Below, piece after piece: positions 1 through 9,092 of a stretch of DNA of 64,000 bases (position 1 is the first letter of the stretch; each line of letters starts with the position of its first letter). The translations under genes and the position numbers were made by a program. The stretch spans positions 62,001-126,000 of the forward strand of contig NC_009952.1 of the NCBI RefSeq assembly GCF_000018145.1, read 5' to 3'. The stretch is from Dinoroseobacter shibae DFL 12 = DSM 16493 (lineage in GTDB: Bacteria > Pseudomonadota > Alphaproteobacteria > Rhodobacterales > Rhodobacteraceae). A model generated the notes under the pieces. It worked only from the letters and a program-made list of their open reading frames with translations, searched no databases and had not been told where the DNA came from.

Positions 1-323
1 TCCGCGTCGCGGTCGGGGGTGCGGCCCTTCAGGAGCGCCGTGCCGGACTCCGTGGCCACGCCAGCGGTGTCGAACAGGTCCTTCCACGAGATCGGCACCC
101 CGTCCAGCGGCCCGTGCCGGGTCTGCGACCTGGCGCGATCATGGGCGGCCATCGCCTCGGACAGGGCACGGTCGGGCGTGGTGCGGGCATAGATGCGCGG
201 GCTTTCGGCGCGCGAGGCGATCTTGTCAAGATAGGCCTCGGTCAGGGCCACGGGGTCGAGGGTGCCCTCCGCGATCGCGCGCCCCTGCGCCGCCGCGCTT
301 GCCGTCAGCCAGCTTTTGTCCAT
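1..323 (-). CDS. Amidase, N-terminal part (cut by window edge)
   Basis: The reverse strand opens at an ATG (321-323) and reads MDKSWLTASAAAQGRAIAEG, then a stretch containing GPLDGVPISWKDLFDTAGV. This is the N-terminal signature of the amidase signature family (GatA-like, Ser-Ser-Lys triad), in which the lysine of the VSWKD/VxxKD motif is catalytic. Only about 107 residues lie in the window; the Gly/Ser-rich core and the catalytic serines are outside. It is divergent from the flavin monooxygenase that follows. Substrate cannot be told from this end; a stand-alone amide hydrolase is more likely than GatA because no gatB or gatC is visible. Confidence 0.8.
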   Translation of the reverse strand, partial: MDKSWLTASAAAQGRAIAEGTLDPVALTEAYLDKIASRAESPRIYARTTPDRALSEAMAAHDRARSQTRHGPLDGVPISWKDLFDTAGVATESGTALLKGRTPDRDA

Positions 324-420
324 TCCGCACCCCGTTTTCGCCGTTGAGAGACATTTCGCCGCGAAGCTACAGGGGCCGGCTGCGATGGACAACGCCCTCA
401 CGCAGGGCATATCCAAGAGT

Positions 421-1650
421 ATGGCGGATTTTGACAGTGATATCCTGATCGTGGGCGGCGGGCTGAACGGCCCGACCCTGGCCCTGGCCCTGGCGCAGGC
501 GGGTTTGCGCAGCACCGTGATCGATGCGCATAGCGTGGATCGGCGCGCGGACCCGGCCTTCGACGGGCGCAGCTATGCCCTGGCGCTGGCGTCGCAGCGG
601 ATGCTGGCGGCGCTGGGCCTTTGGGACGGGTTGGAGGAGCGCGCGCAGCCGATGCTGCGGATCAAGGTGTCGGACGGGCGGCCCGGCGAGGGGGCCGCGC
701 CCTGGTGGATGCAGTTCGACCATGCCGAGATCGAAGAGGGTCCCATGGGGTTCATGGTCGAGGACCGCTACCTGCGTCGCGCGCTTCTGGCCGCGATGGA
801 GGAGTGCGCCGAGATTGCTCATCTGAGCGAGACGATCGTGATCGGCCAGCAGGTCGATGCGGACGGCGTGATCGTGACCCTCGCGGATGGCACGAGCCGG
901 CGCGGCCGGCTGCTGGTGGGCTGTGACGGACGCGCCAGCGGGACCGCGCGGCGGGCCGGGATCGGGCGCACGGGCTGGGGCTATGACCAGACGGCGTTGG
1001 TTTGCGCCGTGTCCCACGAATTGCCCCATGAGGGGACCGCGCATCAGTTCTTCATGCCCGGAGGGCCGCTGGCGATCCTGCCGCTGCCGGGCAACCGCAG
1101 CTCGATCGTGTGGTCCGAGCGGACGGCGCAGGCCGAACGCTTCGCCGCTCTGGACGATGCCGCGTTTCTGGAGGCGCTGCGGCCGCGGTTCGGGGATTTC
1201 CTGGGCGAGATCGCTCTGGTCGGCGCGCGCTTCACCTATCCGCTGAGCCTGACGCTGGCCAACGCGATGGTGGCGGATCGGCTGGCGCTGGTCGGAGACG
1301 CGGCCCATGGCGTGCATCCGATTGCCGGGCAGGGTCTGAACCTCGGGTTCCGGGATGTGGGCGCGCTGGCCGAGGTGCTGGCGGATGCGGCGCGGCGGGG
1401 CGAGGATATCGCGGCGCGGGATGTGCTGGACCGCTATGCGCGCTGGCGGCGGTTCGATACGGCGACGCTGGCGGTGGCGACCGATGCGGTGAACCGGCTC
1501 TTTTCCAACGACAACCCGCTACTGCGGCTGGGACGGGACCTGGGCATGGGGCTGGTCAATGCCCTGCCCGGCGCGCGCCGGACCTTCATCCGCGAGGCGG
1601 CTGGTCTGACCGGGGATGTGCCACGGCTGCTGCAGGGGCGGCCGGTCTGA
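421..1650 (+). CDS. FAD-dependent monooxygenase, UbiH/UbiF/COQ6 family
   Basis: A 409-residue flavoprotein. The N-terminus has the FAD-binding Rossmann motif GGGLNG (residues 12-17), and the second FAD motif GDAAHGVHPIAGQGLN lies near residues 292-307; both are characteristic of ubiquinone-biosynthesis ring hydroxylases. The family hydroxylates the polyprenyl-benzene ring of ubiquinone precursors at the inner membrane. Length matches UbiH-type enzymes. The ATG at 421 gives the usual MADFD start directly ahead of the FAD motif; an in-frame ATG at 385 is an alternative. Which ring position is attacked cannot be decided from sequence alone. It converges with cysQ. Confidence 0.88.
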   Translation: MADFDSDILIVGGGLNGPTLALALAQAGLRSTVIDAHSVDRRADPAFDGRSYALALASQRMLAALGLWDGLEERAQPMLRIKVSDGRPGEGAAPWWMQFDHAEIEEGPMGFMVEDRYLRRALLAAMEECAEIAHLSETIVIGQQVDADGVIVTLADGTSRRGRLLVGCDGRASGTARRAGIGRTGWGYDQTALVCAVSHELPHEGTAHQFFMPGGPLAILPLPGNRSSIVWSERTAQAERFAALDDAAFLEALRPRFGDFLGEIALVGARFTYPLSLTLANAMVADRLALVGDAAHGVHPIAGQGLNLGFRDVGALAEVLADAARRGEDIAARDVLDRYARWRRFDTATLAVATDAVNRLFSNDNPLLRLGRDLGMGLVNALPGARRTFIREAAGLTGDVPRLLQGRPV

Positions 1651-1661
1651 GCCTGCGCGGG

Positions 1662-1769
1662 CAACGCGCTTCGAAACGCGTTGGACCCGGGTCCGACGCT
1701 TTGTCTTCAGGTGATCCTTTGGCGCAGCGGGGAGTGCGAAGGGCCAACAAGCGCCTTCGAAGGCGCTTG
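1662..1769. repeat. Pair of TTCGAA-centred palindromes between convergent genes
   Basis: Two 22-bp palindromes lie 64 bp apart in the 122-bp convergent gap. The first (1662-1683) has arms CAACGCG and CGCGTTG around TTCGAA with one mismatched pair. The second (1748-1769) is perfect, with half-site CAAGCGCCTTC, and ends three bases before the cysQ stop. They probably act as bidirectional transcription terminators or as REP-like repeats; neither has a clear T-tract. Confidence 0.55.
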
Positions 1770-1772
1770 GCG

Positions 1773-2567
1773 CTAGCTGGACCGCTCGGACATGGAGGTG
1801 AGCTTTGCGCTGAGCTCGGCGTGAAGCCGGGGATTGGCCGCCACCACGCCCTTGGTCTGTGCCGACGGGTTGTTGAACCGCAACCCTGCGCCGTGGCGGT
1901 CAGTCGTTTGCCCCCCGGCTTCCTCCACGATCAGGCAGCCCGCGGCGATGTCCCATTCCCAGCTGTTGCGCAGGGTCAGCATGGCATCGAACCGCCCTTC
2001 GCCGGTCAGCGCCAGCCGGTAGGCCAGCGAGCTGCGGAAATGCCGGTCCAGGGCGGGTGGCGTGCCGCCCCAGTGGTGGCCCTCCAGGTTCGGCCGCGCG
2101 GCCAGCACGGTGGCGCCTGCGACCTCCGATCGGGTCGAGATGCGCAAAACGGTGCCGTTCAGGGCCGCGCCCGCGCCGCGTGCGGCGGTGTAGAGCTTGT
2201 CGCGCAGGGGCAGGTAGACGACCCCGGCCACGGGTATGCCGTTCTCGACCACGGCGAGGGCGTGGGCAAAGGTGCGTTGCCCGGCCATGAAGGACCGTGT
2301 CCCGTCGATGGGATCGACGACGAACACCCGCTCGCGGTCCAGCCGGTCCGGCGTGTCCTCGGTTTCCTCCGACAGCCAGCCGTAATCCGGGCGCGCGGCC
2401 AGAAGCTCCGTGCGGAGCATCCGGTCCACTTCGAGATCGGCCTCGGTCACGGGGCCTGCACCGCCGGCCTTGTCCCAGGCTTCGGGGTCCTGACGCCAGT
2501 GCTTCTCGGCGATCCGGCCGGCCGCCTGCGCCGCGTCGATCAGGAGCGCGAGGTCAGGCGCCGGCAA
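1773..2567 (-). CDS. cysQ: 3'(2'),5'-bisphosphate nucleotidase / inositol monophosphatase family
   Basis: A 264-residue Mg-dependent phosphatase. The metal-binding signatures are present: SEET (residues 66-69), DPIDGTRSF (85-93) and WDIAAG (205-210). CysQ removes the 3'-phosphate from PAP formed during sulfate assimilation; related family members act on inositol phosphates. The short length and DPIDGT-R motif favour CysQ. The start overlaps the end of pmbA by 14 bp, so the two genes are probably co-transcribed and translationally coupled. Confidence 0.85.
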   Translation of the reverse strand: MPAPDLALLIDAAQAAGRIAEKHWRQDPEAWDKAGGAGPVTEADLEVDRMLRTELLAARPDYGWLSEETEDTPDRLDRERVFVVDPIDGTRSFMAGQRTFAHALAVVENGIPVAGVVYLPLRDKLYTAARGAGAALNGTVLRISTRSEVAGATVLAARPNLEGHHWGGTPPALDRHFRSSLAYRLALTGEGRFDAMLTLRNSWEWDIAAGCLIVEEAGGQTTDRHGAGLRFNNPSAQTKGVVAANPRLHAELSAKLTSMSERSS

Positions 2568-3900
2568 TCGTCAGTCCTTCGACCAGCAGGCTGGGGATCA
2601 CGCGGCTCAGATGGGGCCGGGCGTCGTTGCCGGGCACCAGGGTCTTGAGCATGTCGCGCAGGTTACCCGCGATGGTGCATTCGTTCACCGGGTAGGCGAT
2701 CTCGCCCTTCTCGACCCAGAAGCCGCTGGCCCCGCGGGAGTAATCCCCGGTCGTGGGATTGATCGAGGCGCCGATCATCGAGGTCACCCAGAGCCCGGTG
2801 CCCATGTCCCGTGCGAGTGCTTCGGCGGGCTTGTCGCCCTGGGTCAGGGCCACGTTGGTCACCGAGGGCGATGGCGGGCTGGAGGTGCCGCGGGCGGCAT
2901 TGGCCGTGCTCGGCAGGCCCAGCTTGCGGCCCGTGGCCAGATCGAGCGTCCAGCCCTGCAGCACCCCGTTGTCGACAATGAGTCGACGCGCGGTCGGCAG
3001 GCCCTCGGCATCGAAGGGACGTGATCCCGTGGCCCGCGGGCGGTGGGGATCCTCGACGAGGCTCAGGCCCGCGGGCAGCACCTGCGTGCCGAGCGCGTCG
3101 CGCAACCAGCTGGAGCCGCGGGCGATGGCGCTGCCGCTGATCGCGGCCAGCAGGTGTCCGATCAGGGCGCTGGAAATCCGTTCGTCGTAGAGCACCGGGA
3201 AGGCGCCGGTGGGCGGTTTGCGCGCCCCGGCCCGGGCGAGGGTGCGTTCGGCGGCGCGTTTGCCGACTTCTTCGGGGCTGGGCAGGTCGGCCTGGAAGAT
3301 CCGGCTCTCGCCTGCGTAGTCACGCTCCATCCCGGTGCCCGTGCCGGTGATGGCCACGGCAGAGAGCCCACGGTCGGTACGTGCGTAGCCGCCCGAAAAC
3401 CCGTCGCTGGTGGCCAGGTGCACGGCGCGGCGGCCATAGCCCGCGCTGGCGGACTGGACCTGGCTGATGCCCGGCAGGGCGAGGGCCGCGGCCTCCGCAC
3501 GTCGCGCGTCGTCCTCGAGCGCGGCGGGGTCCGGCTCCGGGCTGGGGTCTTGCAACTCCAGCGCGTCGATGTCCCAGGAGGTGGCGAGCGCGTCCGGGTC
3601 CGCGAGCCCGATATAGGGGTCGTCCGGTGCCTCGGCGGCCATGGCCACGGCGCGTTCGGCCATCTCGCGGATCGTGTCGCCCGAGGTATCGGAGGCCGAG
3701 ACCAGCGCCTGTTTCTGGCCCAGCAGGACCCGCAAGCCGAGATCGATCCCTTCGGAGCGCTCGGCCTGTTCGAGGGCACCGGCGCGCACGTCGATGGACA
3801 CCGAGGTGCCCTTCACCGCCATGGCATCGGCGGCCTCGGCCCCCGCGGCCTTGGCAGCACTCAGGAGGGCATCGGTCAGGGCAGACAGGTCTTGCGGCAT
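2554..3900 (-). CDS. pmbA: TldE/PmbA-type subunit of the TldD/E metalloprotease
   Basis: A 448-residue protein of the TldD/PmbA family. In characterised bacteria TldD and TldE (PmbA) form a cytosolic zinc protease that matures peptides such as microcins and cleaves unfolded substrates. The N-terminal SIDVRAGALEQAERSEG segment and the C-terminal ...NPTTGDYSRGASGFWVEKGEI region are family hallmarks. No HExxxH zinc motif is seen, as expected for the E subunit. The start follows a 77-bp gap after the DUF2125 gene. The partner tldD is not in the window. Confidence 0.9.
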   Translation of the reverse strand: MPQDLSALTDALLSAAKAAGAEAADAMAVKGTSVSIDVRAGALEQAERSEGIDLGLRVLLGQKQALVSASDTSGDTIREMAERAVAMAAEAPDDPYIGLADPDALATSWDIDALELQDPSPEPDPAALEDDARRAEAAALALPGISQVQSASAGYGRRAVHLATSDGFSGGYARTDRGLSAVAITGTGTGMERDYAGESRIFQADLPSPEEVGKRAAERTLARAGARKPPTGAFPVLYDERISSALIGHLLAAISGSAIARGSSWLRDALGTQVLPAGLSLVEDPHRPRATGSRPFDAEGLPTARRLIVDNGVLQGWTLDLATGRKLGLPSTANAARGTSSPPSPSVTNVALTQGDKPAEALARDMGTGLWVTSMIGASINPTTGDYSRGASGFWVEKGEIAYPVNECTIAGNLRDMLKTLVPGNDARPHLSRVIPSLLVEGLTIAGA

Positions 3901-3977
3901 GGCACAGGTTCTCCGGGAAACACTCGCTCTGACCTAGGTCGCGCCGCCCCCGGGTGCAAGCGGTTGTCCGGCTTCGC

Positions 3978-5468
3978 TCAGCGCAGGCGCATCCCGTTGG
4001 CCACCAGCCCGCCATCGGGTTTCAGCTCGATCTCTGCCGAGAGCGTGTCGGGATCGTTGCTGGGCGTGGTCAGCATGGCGATCACCATGCGCGCGCCCAT
4101 GACGTCCGACGGCCGCAGGAGGCCAAGCTCGGCCAGGTTGTCCAGAAGGCCGTTCAGACCGCGCGATGTCATGCCGATGCGGCCGCTCAGCGCGGGCAGG
4201 CCGGGCATGGTGCCGCCGCGAGACAAGTCCACATCGAAGCCGCCTTCCGCGGTGATCCGGGCGCCTGCGGCATCCAGGACGAGCCGGTTGATCGAGAGGC
4301 TGTCGAGGTCGAGCATGGTCCGGGCGCCTGCGCGCGGGTCCAGCAGGTCGTCGGAGGCGCGCCCTTCGCCGGTCAGGTCCACCTCCAGCGTGGCGGGACT
4401 GCGCGGCAGGAGGCCGACGGGATCGAACATCGCCCAGACCTCTTCGTCCACGGTCAGCTCCTGTAGCTTCAGGCCCAGCCCGATCGGGCGCACGTCCTCG
4501 GTGGGGGTGGCGGGCAGGGTGATCTGCAACGCCATGTTCGCGGCGGCGGCATCGAGGGGCGAGGCCAGCGAGGGCACCAGCGCCTGGATGTCGAGCCCCT
4601 GGGCCCGGGACGCCACCGAGACCTGTCCATCGGCGAAGGAGACCGCGCTGCCGCCGCCGGTCGTGGACAGGGCGGCCCCGCCGGCCACCCCGTCGATCTG
4701 CCCACCGACCGCGAGGCTCAGCCGGGCATGGCGGCTTTCGAAGCTGTAGGGCGTCTGCCCGGTCAGGAGGGCCGCGGTGTCCGCCGTGGGCGACATCAGC
4801 AGCGCACTGCCCCGGTCCGAGAAGGCGTAATCCGTCAGCGCGATCTGCAGCCGCAGCGCGCTGTCGTCCTCGGGCGCGCTGAGCGCGACGGCGCCGGACA
4901 TCTGGGCGACGCTGAAGGCGCTGTCGGCGATTTCTGCGCCATAGGCCGACGACAGGGCGAGATCGGTGAAGGTCCAGGTGAATTCCGACACCTCCGCCGT
5001 GCCATCATCCTCGAACGCGCTCAGCCGCAGGACCGCCGCCGGGGTGGTCGTGTCGAAGGACATGTCGCCCGGTGCACCGCTGGCCAGGGTGACGAGGTCG
5101 GTGGTCTCGAGCAGCAGCTCGGCCCGGTCTATGCCGACGCCGCTGTCATCTTCGAGCAGGATCCGGAGTTGCGGCGGATAGACGATCTCGACCCCGCCCG
5201 TGTCCAGTTCACGCAAGGTGAGCCGGTCGATCAGGGTGGTGACGCGGGGCGCGTCCTCTTCGGAGATCAGCGTCACTCCCTCCAGCGTCAGGGTACCGGC
5301 GCCGGGGGTGGCAACCGCGGCGCGCTGGCGCAATCCGCCGCGCTCCGAGATCTGCTGCATCTCTTCCCAGACCTGTGCCGCGGTGAGGGCCAGGGCCGGC
5401 GCGGGCAGGCCCAGCACGAGCAGCGAAAGCGCCGAAAAACCCGCGCGGCGGAGAAGGGGAAAGCGCAT
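3978..5468 (-). CDS. DUF2125 domain secreted protein
   Basis: A 496-residue protein with a typical Sec signal peptide (residues 1-27, ending ALA). The rest lacks transmembrane segments and is rich in acidic residues and beta-type repeats (long runs of alternating LxLxLTG-like stretches), fitting DUF2125, a family of periplasmic proteins common in Alphaproteobacteria. No catalytic motif is visible. Its function is unknown; location in the periplasm or at the outer membrane is inferred from the signal. It is upstream of pmbA-cysQ on the same strand and divergent from the SDR gene. Confidence 0.75.
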   Translation of the reverse strand: MRFPLLRRAGFSALSLLVLGLPAPALALTAAQVWEEMQQISERGGLRQRAAVATPGAGTLTLEGVTLISEEDAPRVTTLIDRLTLRELDTGGVEIVYPPQLRILLEDDSGVGIDRAELLLETTDLVTLASGAPGDMSFDTTTPAAVLRLSAFEDDGTAEVSEFTWTFTDLALSSAYGAEIADSAFSVAQMSGAVALSAPEDDSALRLQIALTDYAFSDRGSALLMSPTADTAALLTGQTPYSFESRHARLSLAVGGQIDGVAGGAALSTTGGGSAVSFADGQVSVASRAQGLDIQALVPSLASPLDAAAANMALQITLPATPTEDVRPIGLGLKLQELTVDEEVWAMFDPVGLLPRSPATLEVDLTGEGRASDDLLDPRAGARTMLDLDSLSINRLVLDAAGARITAEGGFDVDLSRGGTMPGLPALSGRIGMTSRGLNGLLDNLAELGLLRPSDVMGARMVIAMLTTPSNDPDTLSAEIELKPDGGLVANGMRLR

Positions 5469-5583
5469 AGAGACCTCTCTGGTCGATGTGTCGAGAAAAC
5501 ACTTTCTTTGTTCCTGCCTCTCCGTATACGGTCAAGCCCCGAGGGGTGAGAGCGGGCAAAAACAAGAAGGGATTACCCGGTCC

Positions 5584-6342
5584 ATGAGCCAAGTTTCCGG
5601 AAAATCGGTTCTGATCACCGGCGCCAGCACCGGCATCGGCGAAGCCGCGGCGCGGGCCTTTGCGGCGGCTGGCGCCCATGTGACGTTGCTGGCCCGGAAC
5701 GGGGAGGCTTGCACCCGGATCGCCAAGGAGATCGGCGGCGGTGCGCTCGCCATACCCGGTGATGTCAGCGACCCTGCCACCCTGCCTGCGGCGGTGTCGC
5801 AGGTCTGTGCCACCTACGGCAAGCTCGACATCCTGATCAACAACGCGGGGGTGATCACGCCGATCGCCCCGCTGGAGACGGTCGATGCCACCGCCTGGAG
5901 CGCGCTGATCGATATCAACCTCAAGGGGGTCTTTTACGGGATGCGCGCGGCGCTGCCGGTGATGAAGGCGCGCGGGGCAGGCACGATCATCACCATCAGT
6001 TCGGGTGCGGCCCATAACCCGTTGGAGGGGTGGAGCGCCTATTGTGCCTCCAAGGCCGGGGCGGCGATGCTGACCCGCTGCGCCCATCACGAGGCGGGTG
6101 GCAGCGGGCTGCGGATCATGGGGCTGAGCCCGGGCACCGTGGCCACGGAGATGCAGAGCGTGATCAAGGGCTCCGGCGTGAACCCCGTCAGCCAGCTCGA
6201 CTGGTCGGTGCATATCCCTGCCGACTGGCCCGCCCGCGCCCTGGTCTGGATGTGCGGCCCGGAGGCGGATGCCTATATCGGCACGGAGATCTCCCTGCGG
6301 GACGAAGACCTGCGACAGAAGATCGGACTGACATCCCCATGA
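5584..6342 (+). CDS. Short-chain dehydrogenase/reductase
   Basis: A 252-residue classical SDR. It has the cofactor motif TGASTGIG (residues 12-19), the structural NNAG (86-89), a serine in the ISSGA strand and the catalytic YCASK (Tyr153, Lys157). It should catalyse NAD(P)-dependent oxidation or reduction of an alcohol/ketone; the substrate is not predictable. The ATG at 5584 immediately precedes the Rossmann strand and was preferred over upstream in-frame codons. The stop overlaps the start of an enoyl-CoA hydratase (ATGA), so the pair may work on acyl-CoA or related intermediates. Confidence 0.88.
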   Translation: MSQVSGKSVLITGASTGIGEAAARAFAAAGAHVTLLARNGEACTRIAKEIGGGALAIPGDVSDPATLPAAVSQVCATYGKLDILINNAGVITPIAPLETVDATAWSALIDINLKGVFYGMRAALPVMKARGAGTIITISSGAAHNPLEGWSAYCASKAGAAMLTRCAHHEAGGSGLRIMGLSPGTVATEMQSVIKGSGVNPVSQLDWSVHIPADWPARALVWMCGPEADAYIGTEISLRDEDLRQKIGLTSP

Positions 6343-7085
6343 TCGAGACCACCCATGGTGACGGGCAGTGCGTGATCACCCTGAACCGGCCGGACAAGGC
6401 CAATGCCCTGACCGCGCCCATGCTCGAAGCGCTGGAGCGCGCCCTGATCGAGGCGGAGGCCGCCGGACTGCGCGTTGTCGTGCTGACCGGGGCGGGCAAG
6501 GTGTTCAGCGCCGGGGCCGACCTGGAGGCGGCGCGCAATGGTGGGCTGACCACCCACCCGGTCTGGGAGCGGGTGTCGTCGCGCATCGCAGGCTATCCGG
6601 GGCTGACCGTGGCGGCGCTCAACGGGACTTGCGCGGGGGGCGCGCTGGGCATGATGTTGGCTTGCGACCTGCGGGTCGCGGTGCCGACGGCCAAGGTGTT
6701 CTACCCCGTGCTGAAGAACGGGTTCCTGCCGCAACCTTCGGACCCGCCGCGGTTGGCGGCGCTGTGCGGGGTGAGCCGGGCGAAGATGATCCTGCTGGGC
6801 GGGGCCAAGGTGGCGGCGGAGACCGCCCTGTCCTGGGGCCTGTTCGACCGGATCGCCGCGCCGGAGGAGTTGATGGAGGCGGTGGACGGCTTCACCGTCG
6901 ATGCCAAGGGCGCATCGCCCGGCTTGCTGGCACAGATCAAGGCCCTGTGCCATGGCGATCAACCCGGCCGCGACCGGCCCGGCCCCAGCCCGGCACCGGC
7001 GATGCAGCGGCACCCGCAGCCGCTGGGCACAGAGGCGGTGTTCACCGCCTCGGCCCCGTCCGCGGAGCAGGACACGGGGCGCTAG
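6339..7085 (+). CDS. Enoyl-CoA hydratase/isomerase family protein
   Basis: A 248-residue crotonase-fold protein. The oxyanion-hole segments are seen as GKVFSAGADLEAA and NGTCAGGALGMMLACDLRVAV. Family members hydrate or isomerise acyl-CoA double bonds. The second segment has GGALGM rather than the common GGGxEL, and no classical catalytic Glu pair can be assigned with certainty, so the exact reaction is open. The start overlaps the SDR stop by four bases. The last 35 residues are Pro/Ala-rich and look disordered. It converges on the lytic transglycosylase gene with a 4-bp gap. Confidence 0.82.
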   Translation: MIETTHGDGQCVITLNRPDKANALTAPMLEALERALIEAEAAGLRVVVLTGAGKVFSAGADLEAARNGGLTTHPVWERVSSRIAGYPGLTVAALNGTCAGGALGMMLACDLRVAVPTAKVFYPVLKNGFLPQPSDPPRLAALCGVSRAKMILLGGAKVAAETALSWGLFDRIAAPEELMEAVDGFTVDAKGASPGLLAQIKALCHGDQPGRDRPGPSPAPAMQRHPQPLGTEAVFTASAPSAEQDTGR

Positions 7086-7089
7086 GGAC

Positions 7090-7674
7090 TCAGCGCTTGT
7101 TGCAGGACTTCAACTGGCGGTCGTACATCGCCGCCCGTGCCGCCACGTTGTTGGCCACCCGCATCAGCCAGGCTTTCTGGTTGTAGCTGCCCCGGGCATA
7201 GCCGGTATGGCCCTCGTGATAGGCCAGGTACTGCCGCCGTGCGTCCGTCTTGGGGATGCCATTGCGCTGCTCGGTCTTGGTCATGTACCAGCCCATGAAA
7301 TCCGTGGCATCGCGGATGTTGTTGCGCTTGGCGCGCCACCGGCCCTCTTCGGCGAGATACTCGTCCCAGGTGCCGTCGAGCGCTTGGGAATACCCGTAGG
7401 CCGAGCTGACCCGCCCCATGGGAATCACCCCCAGCGCGAAACGGTAGGGGGTGCGCGCATCGCTCTTGAAGCGGCTCTCCTGGTAGATGGTGGCCATCTG
7501 CACGGGGACAGGCACGTCCCATTTGCGTTCCGTCCGCTCCATCGCCTTGAGATAGGCCGGGCGCTGGGCGACGATCGCGCAGGCATCATCCAGCCGCGAG
7601 GGCGGATTCGATCCGGACCCGCCGCATGCGGCCAGCAAAAGGAACACCATCGAGAGGCGAAGTTTACTGCTCAT
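7090..7674 (-). CDS. Lytic transglycosylase-like lipoprotein (SLT domain)
   Basis: A 194-residue protein with a lipoprotein signal whose lipobox is LAAC (Cys17). The body has an SLT-type lysozyme fold: YQESRFKSDA carries the likely catalytic Glu, and YGYSQALDGTWDEY corresponds to the GxMQ-like region. Such enzymes cleave the glycan strands of peptidoglycan to 1,6-anhydro products from the periplasmic face of a membrane. The Asp after the lipobox is replaced by Gly, which favours outer-membrane sorting in the Lol rule known from enterics. Confidence 0.82.
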   Translation of the reverse strand: MSSKLRLSMVFLLLAACGGSGSNPPSRLDDACAIVAQRPAYLKAMERTERKWDVPVPVQMATIYQESRFKSDARTPYRFALGVIPMGRVSSAYGYSQALDGTWDEYLAEEGRWRAKRNNIRDATDFMGWYMTKTEQRNGIPKTDARRQYLAYHEGHTGYARGSYNQKAWLMRVANNVAARAAMYDRQLKSCNKR

Positions 7675-7750
7675 CCTGCTCTCTCAGTCTTTTGTTATTC
7701 CCACAAGCTTAGCCAAAAACAGGCTCTCGGAAAATGGTTAAAGAGTGGTT

Positions 7751-8632
7751 TCAGATCACAAAGGCGAGCAGGAGTGGCAAAGCCACCACCGAAACGAGGG
7801 TGGAGACCACCACAAGGCCCGCCACGGCGTCGGCATCGGCGCGGTATTTCTGTGCCATCAGGTAGCTTGTAACCGCGACCGGGGTGCTGACCTGCAGCAC
7901 GAGCACCCCGAAGGCCACGGGCTCCAGCGCGAAGGCGCGGCCGATGGTCCAGCTTATGCCGACGCAGACCACCAGCTTGAACACCGACAGCCACAGTGCC
8001 TTGCCGATGCGTCCGGGCCGTAGCCCGGCGATGGCGACGCCCAGAGTGATCAGCATCAGCGGGATCGCAAGCTGGCCGATCAGCTCCAGTGCGTTGGTCA
8101 GGAACACCGGTGTCTGCCAGCCCTGCCAGAGAAACAGCGCGCCGAGCAGGGTGGCGGCAACCATGGGTTCCTGAATGACCTTGCGCAGGGAGCCGCCGCC
8201 CGCGACCACCCAGGTGCCGAAAGTGAAGGAATAGATCGCCATGGCCGCGAAGACGACGACGCCGTAGCTCAGCCCGGTCTCGCCGAAGGCGAAGAGCGCC
8301 AGCGGCAGGCCGAGATTGCCGGTGTTGCCGAAGGTCAGGGGGGCGAGATAGTCGCGCTGCCGATCCCCCACCGCCCGGATGTAGATCGAGAAGACCACGG
8401 TGATCGCGATATAGGCCGACAGGGTCGCCAGGGACACGGTGCTCAGGGCTGCCGGGTCGATCTCGGTCTGCATCAGGGCGGTGAAGATCAGGCAGGGCAC
8501 CGCGAGGGTCATGCCCATGCGCGTGACGAATTCCAAGGGGTAGTCCCAGCCCAGGCGCACCCAGCCAAACCCGAGCCCCGCGAGCAGGAAAACAGGTGCG
8601 ACGATGTTCAGAACTGTCAGGAGCAAGTTCAC
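7751..8632 (-). CDS. AEC family (auxin efflux carrier-like) permease
   Basis: A 293-residue protein made almost entirely of hydrophobic helices (about ten), matching the AEC/PIN-like transporter family that exports or imports small carboxylates. The GTG at 8632 gives the conserved VNLLLTVLNIVAPVFLLAGL N-terminus; the frame is open further upstream, but that segment is hydrophilic and atypical. A second AEC gene lies at 46100-47035. Substrate is unknown. It is divergent from hspQ. Confidence 0.82.
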   Translation of the reverse strand: MNLLLTVLNIVAPVFLLAGLGFGWVRLGWDYPLEFVTRMGMTLAVPCLIFTALMQTEIDPAALSTVSLATLSAYIAITVVFSIYIRAVGDRQRDYLAPLTFGNTGNLGLPLALFAFGETGLSYGVVVFAAMAIYSFTFGTWVVAGGGSLRKVIQEPMVAATLLGALFLWQGWQTPVFLTNALELIGQLAIPLMLITLGVAIAGLRPGRIGKALWLSVFKLVVCVGISWTIGRAFALEPVAFGVLVLQVSTPVAVTSYLMAQKYRADADAVAGLVVVSTLVSVVALPLLLAFVI

Positions 8633-8718
8633 AGTCTGTTTCCCGGAGCGACGGTTTGTTCGATGGACATCTGGCCGATGGCACCCTATTTTGGAAGGCA
8701 AGAAAAGGTTGTGATGTG

Positions 8719-9045
8719 ATGCTCAAGGCACAGGCAAAATACAATCTCGGACAGGTGGTTCGGCACCGGAAGCATCCCTTCCGGGGCGTGGTCTTTGATA
8801 TAGACCCCGAATTTTCCAATACCGAGGAATGGTACGACGCCATCCCCGAAGACAGCCGTCCGCGGAAGGACCAGCCCTTCTATCACCTGCTCGCCGAGAA
8901 CGACCAGAGCTATTACGTGGCTTATGTGTCGGAGCAGAACCTGGTGGTGGATGCCGCCGGCGGTCCGGTCGATCACCCGGATGTCCCGGACCTGTTCGGG
9001 GATTTCGACGGGCGGCAATACCCGCTGCATTTCCAGATGAACTGA
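8719..9045 (+). CDS. hspQ: Heat shock protein HspQ (YccV-like)
   Basis: A 108-residue protein matching the HspQ/YccV family: KYNLGQVVRHRKHPFRGVVFDIDPEF, the WYDAIPEDSRPRKDQPFYHLL core and a C-terminal FQMN. Members bind hemimethylated DNA in vitro, and in E. coli HspQ is a Lon substrate and allosteric enhancer. The ATG at 8719 is chosen because the conserved family sequence begins there. It is a single gene followed by a hairpin terminator. Confidence 0.9.
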   Translation: MLKAQAKYNLGQVVRHRKHPFRGVVFDIDPEFSNTEEWYDAIPEDSRPRKDQPFYHLLAENDQSYYVAYVSEQNLVVDAAGGPVDHPDVPDLFGDFDGRQYPLHFQMN

Positions 9046-9054
9046 TCCGGTGAT

Positions 9055-9077
9055 CCCGGCTCCGGGATGGAGCCGGG
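9055..9077. terminator. Bidirectional terminator hairpin between hspQ and ggt
   Basis: A 9-bp perfect stem (CCCGGCTCC at 9055-9063 and GGAGCCGGG at 9069-9077) with a 5-nt loop sits in the 47-bp gap between two convergent genes. There is no U-tract, so it may act with Rho or as a bidirectional stabiliser. Confidence 0.5.
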
Positions 9078-9092
9078 GTTGCGGGCGCACGC

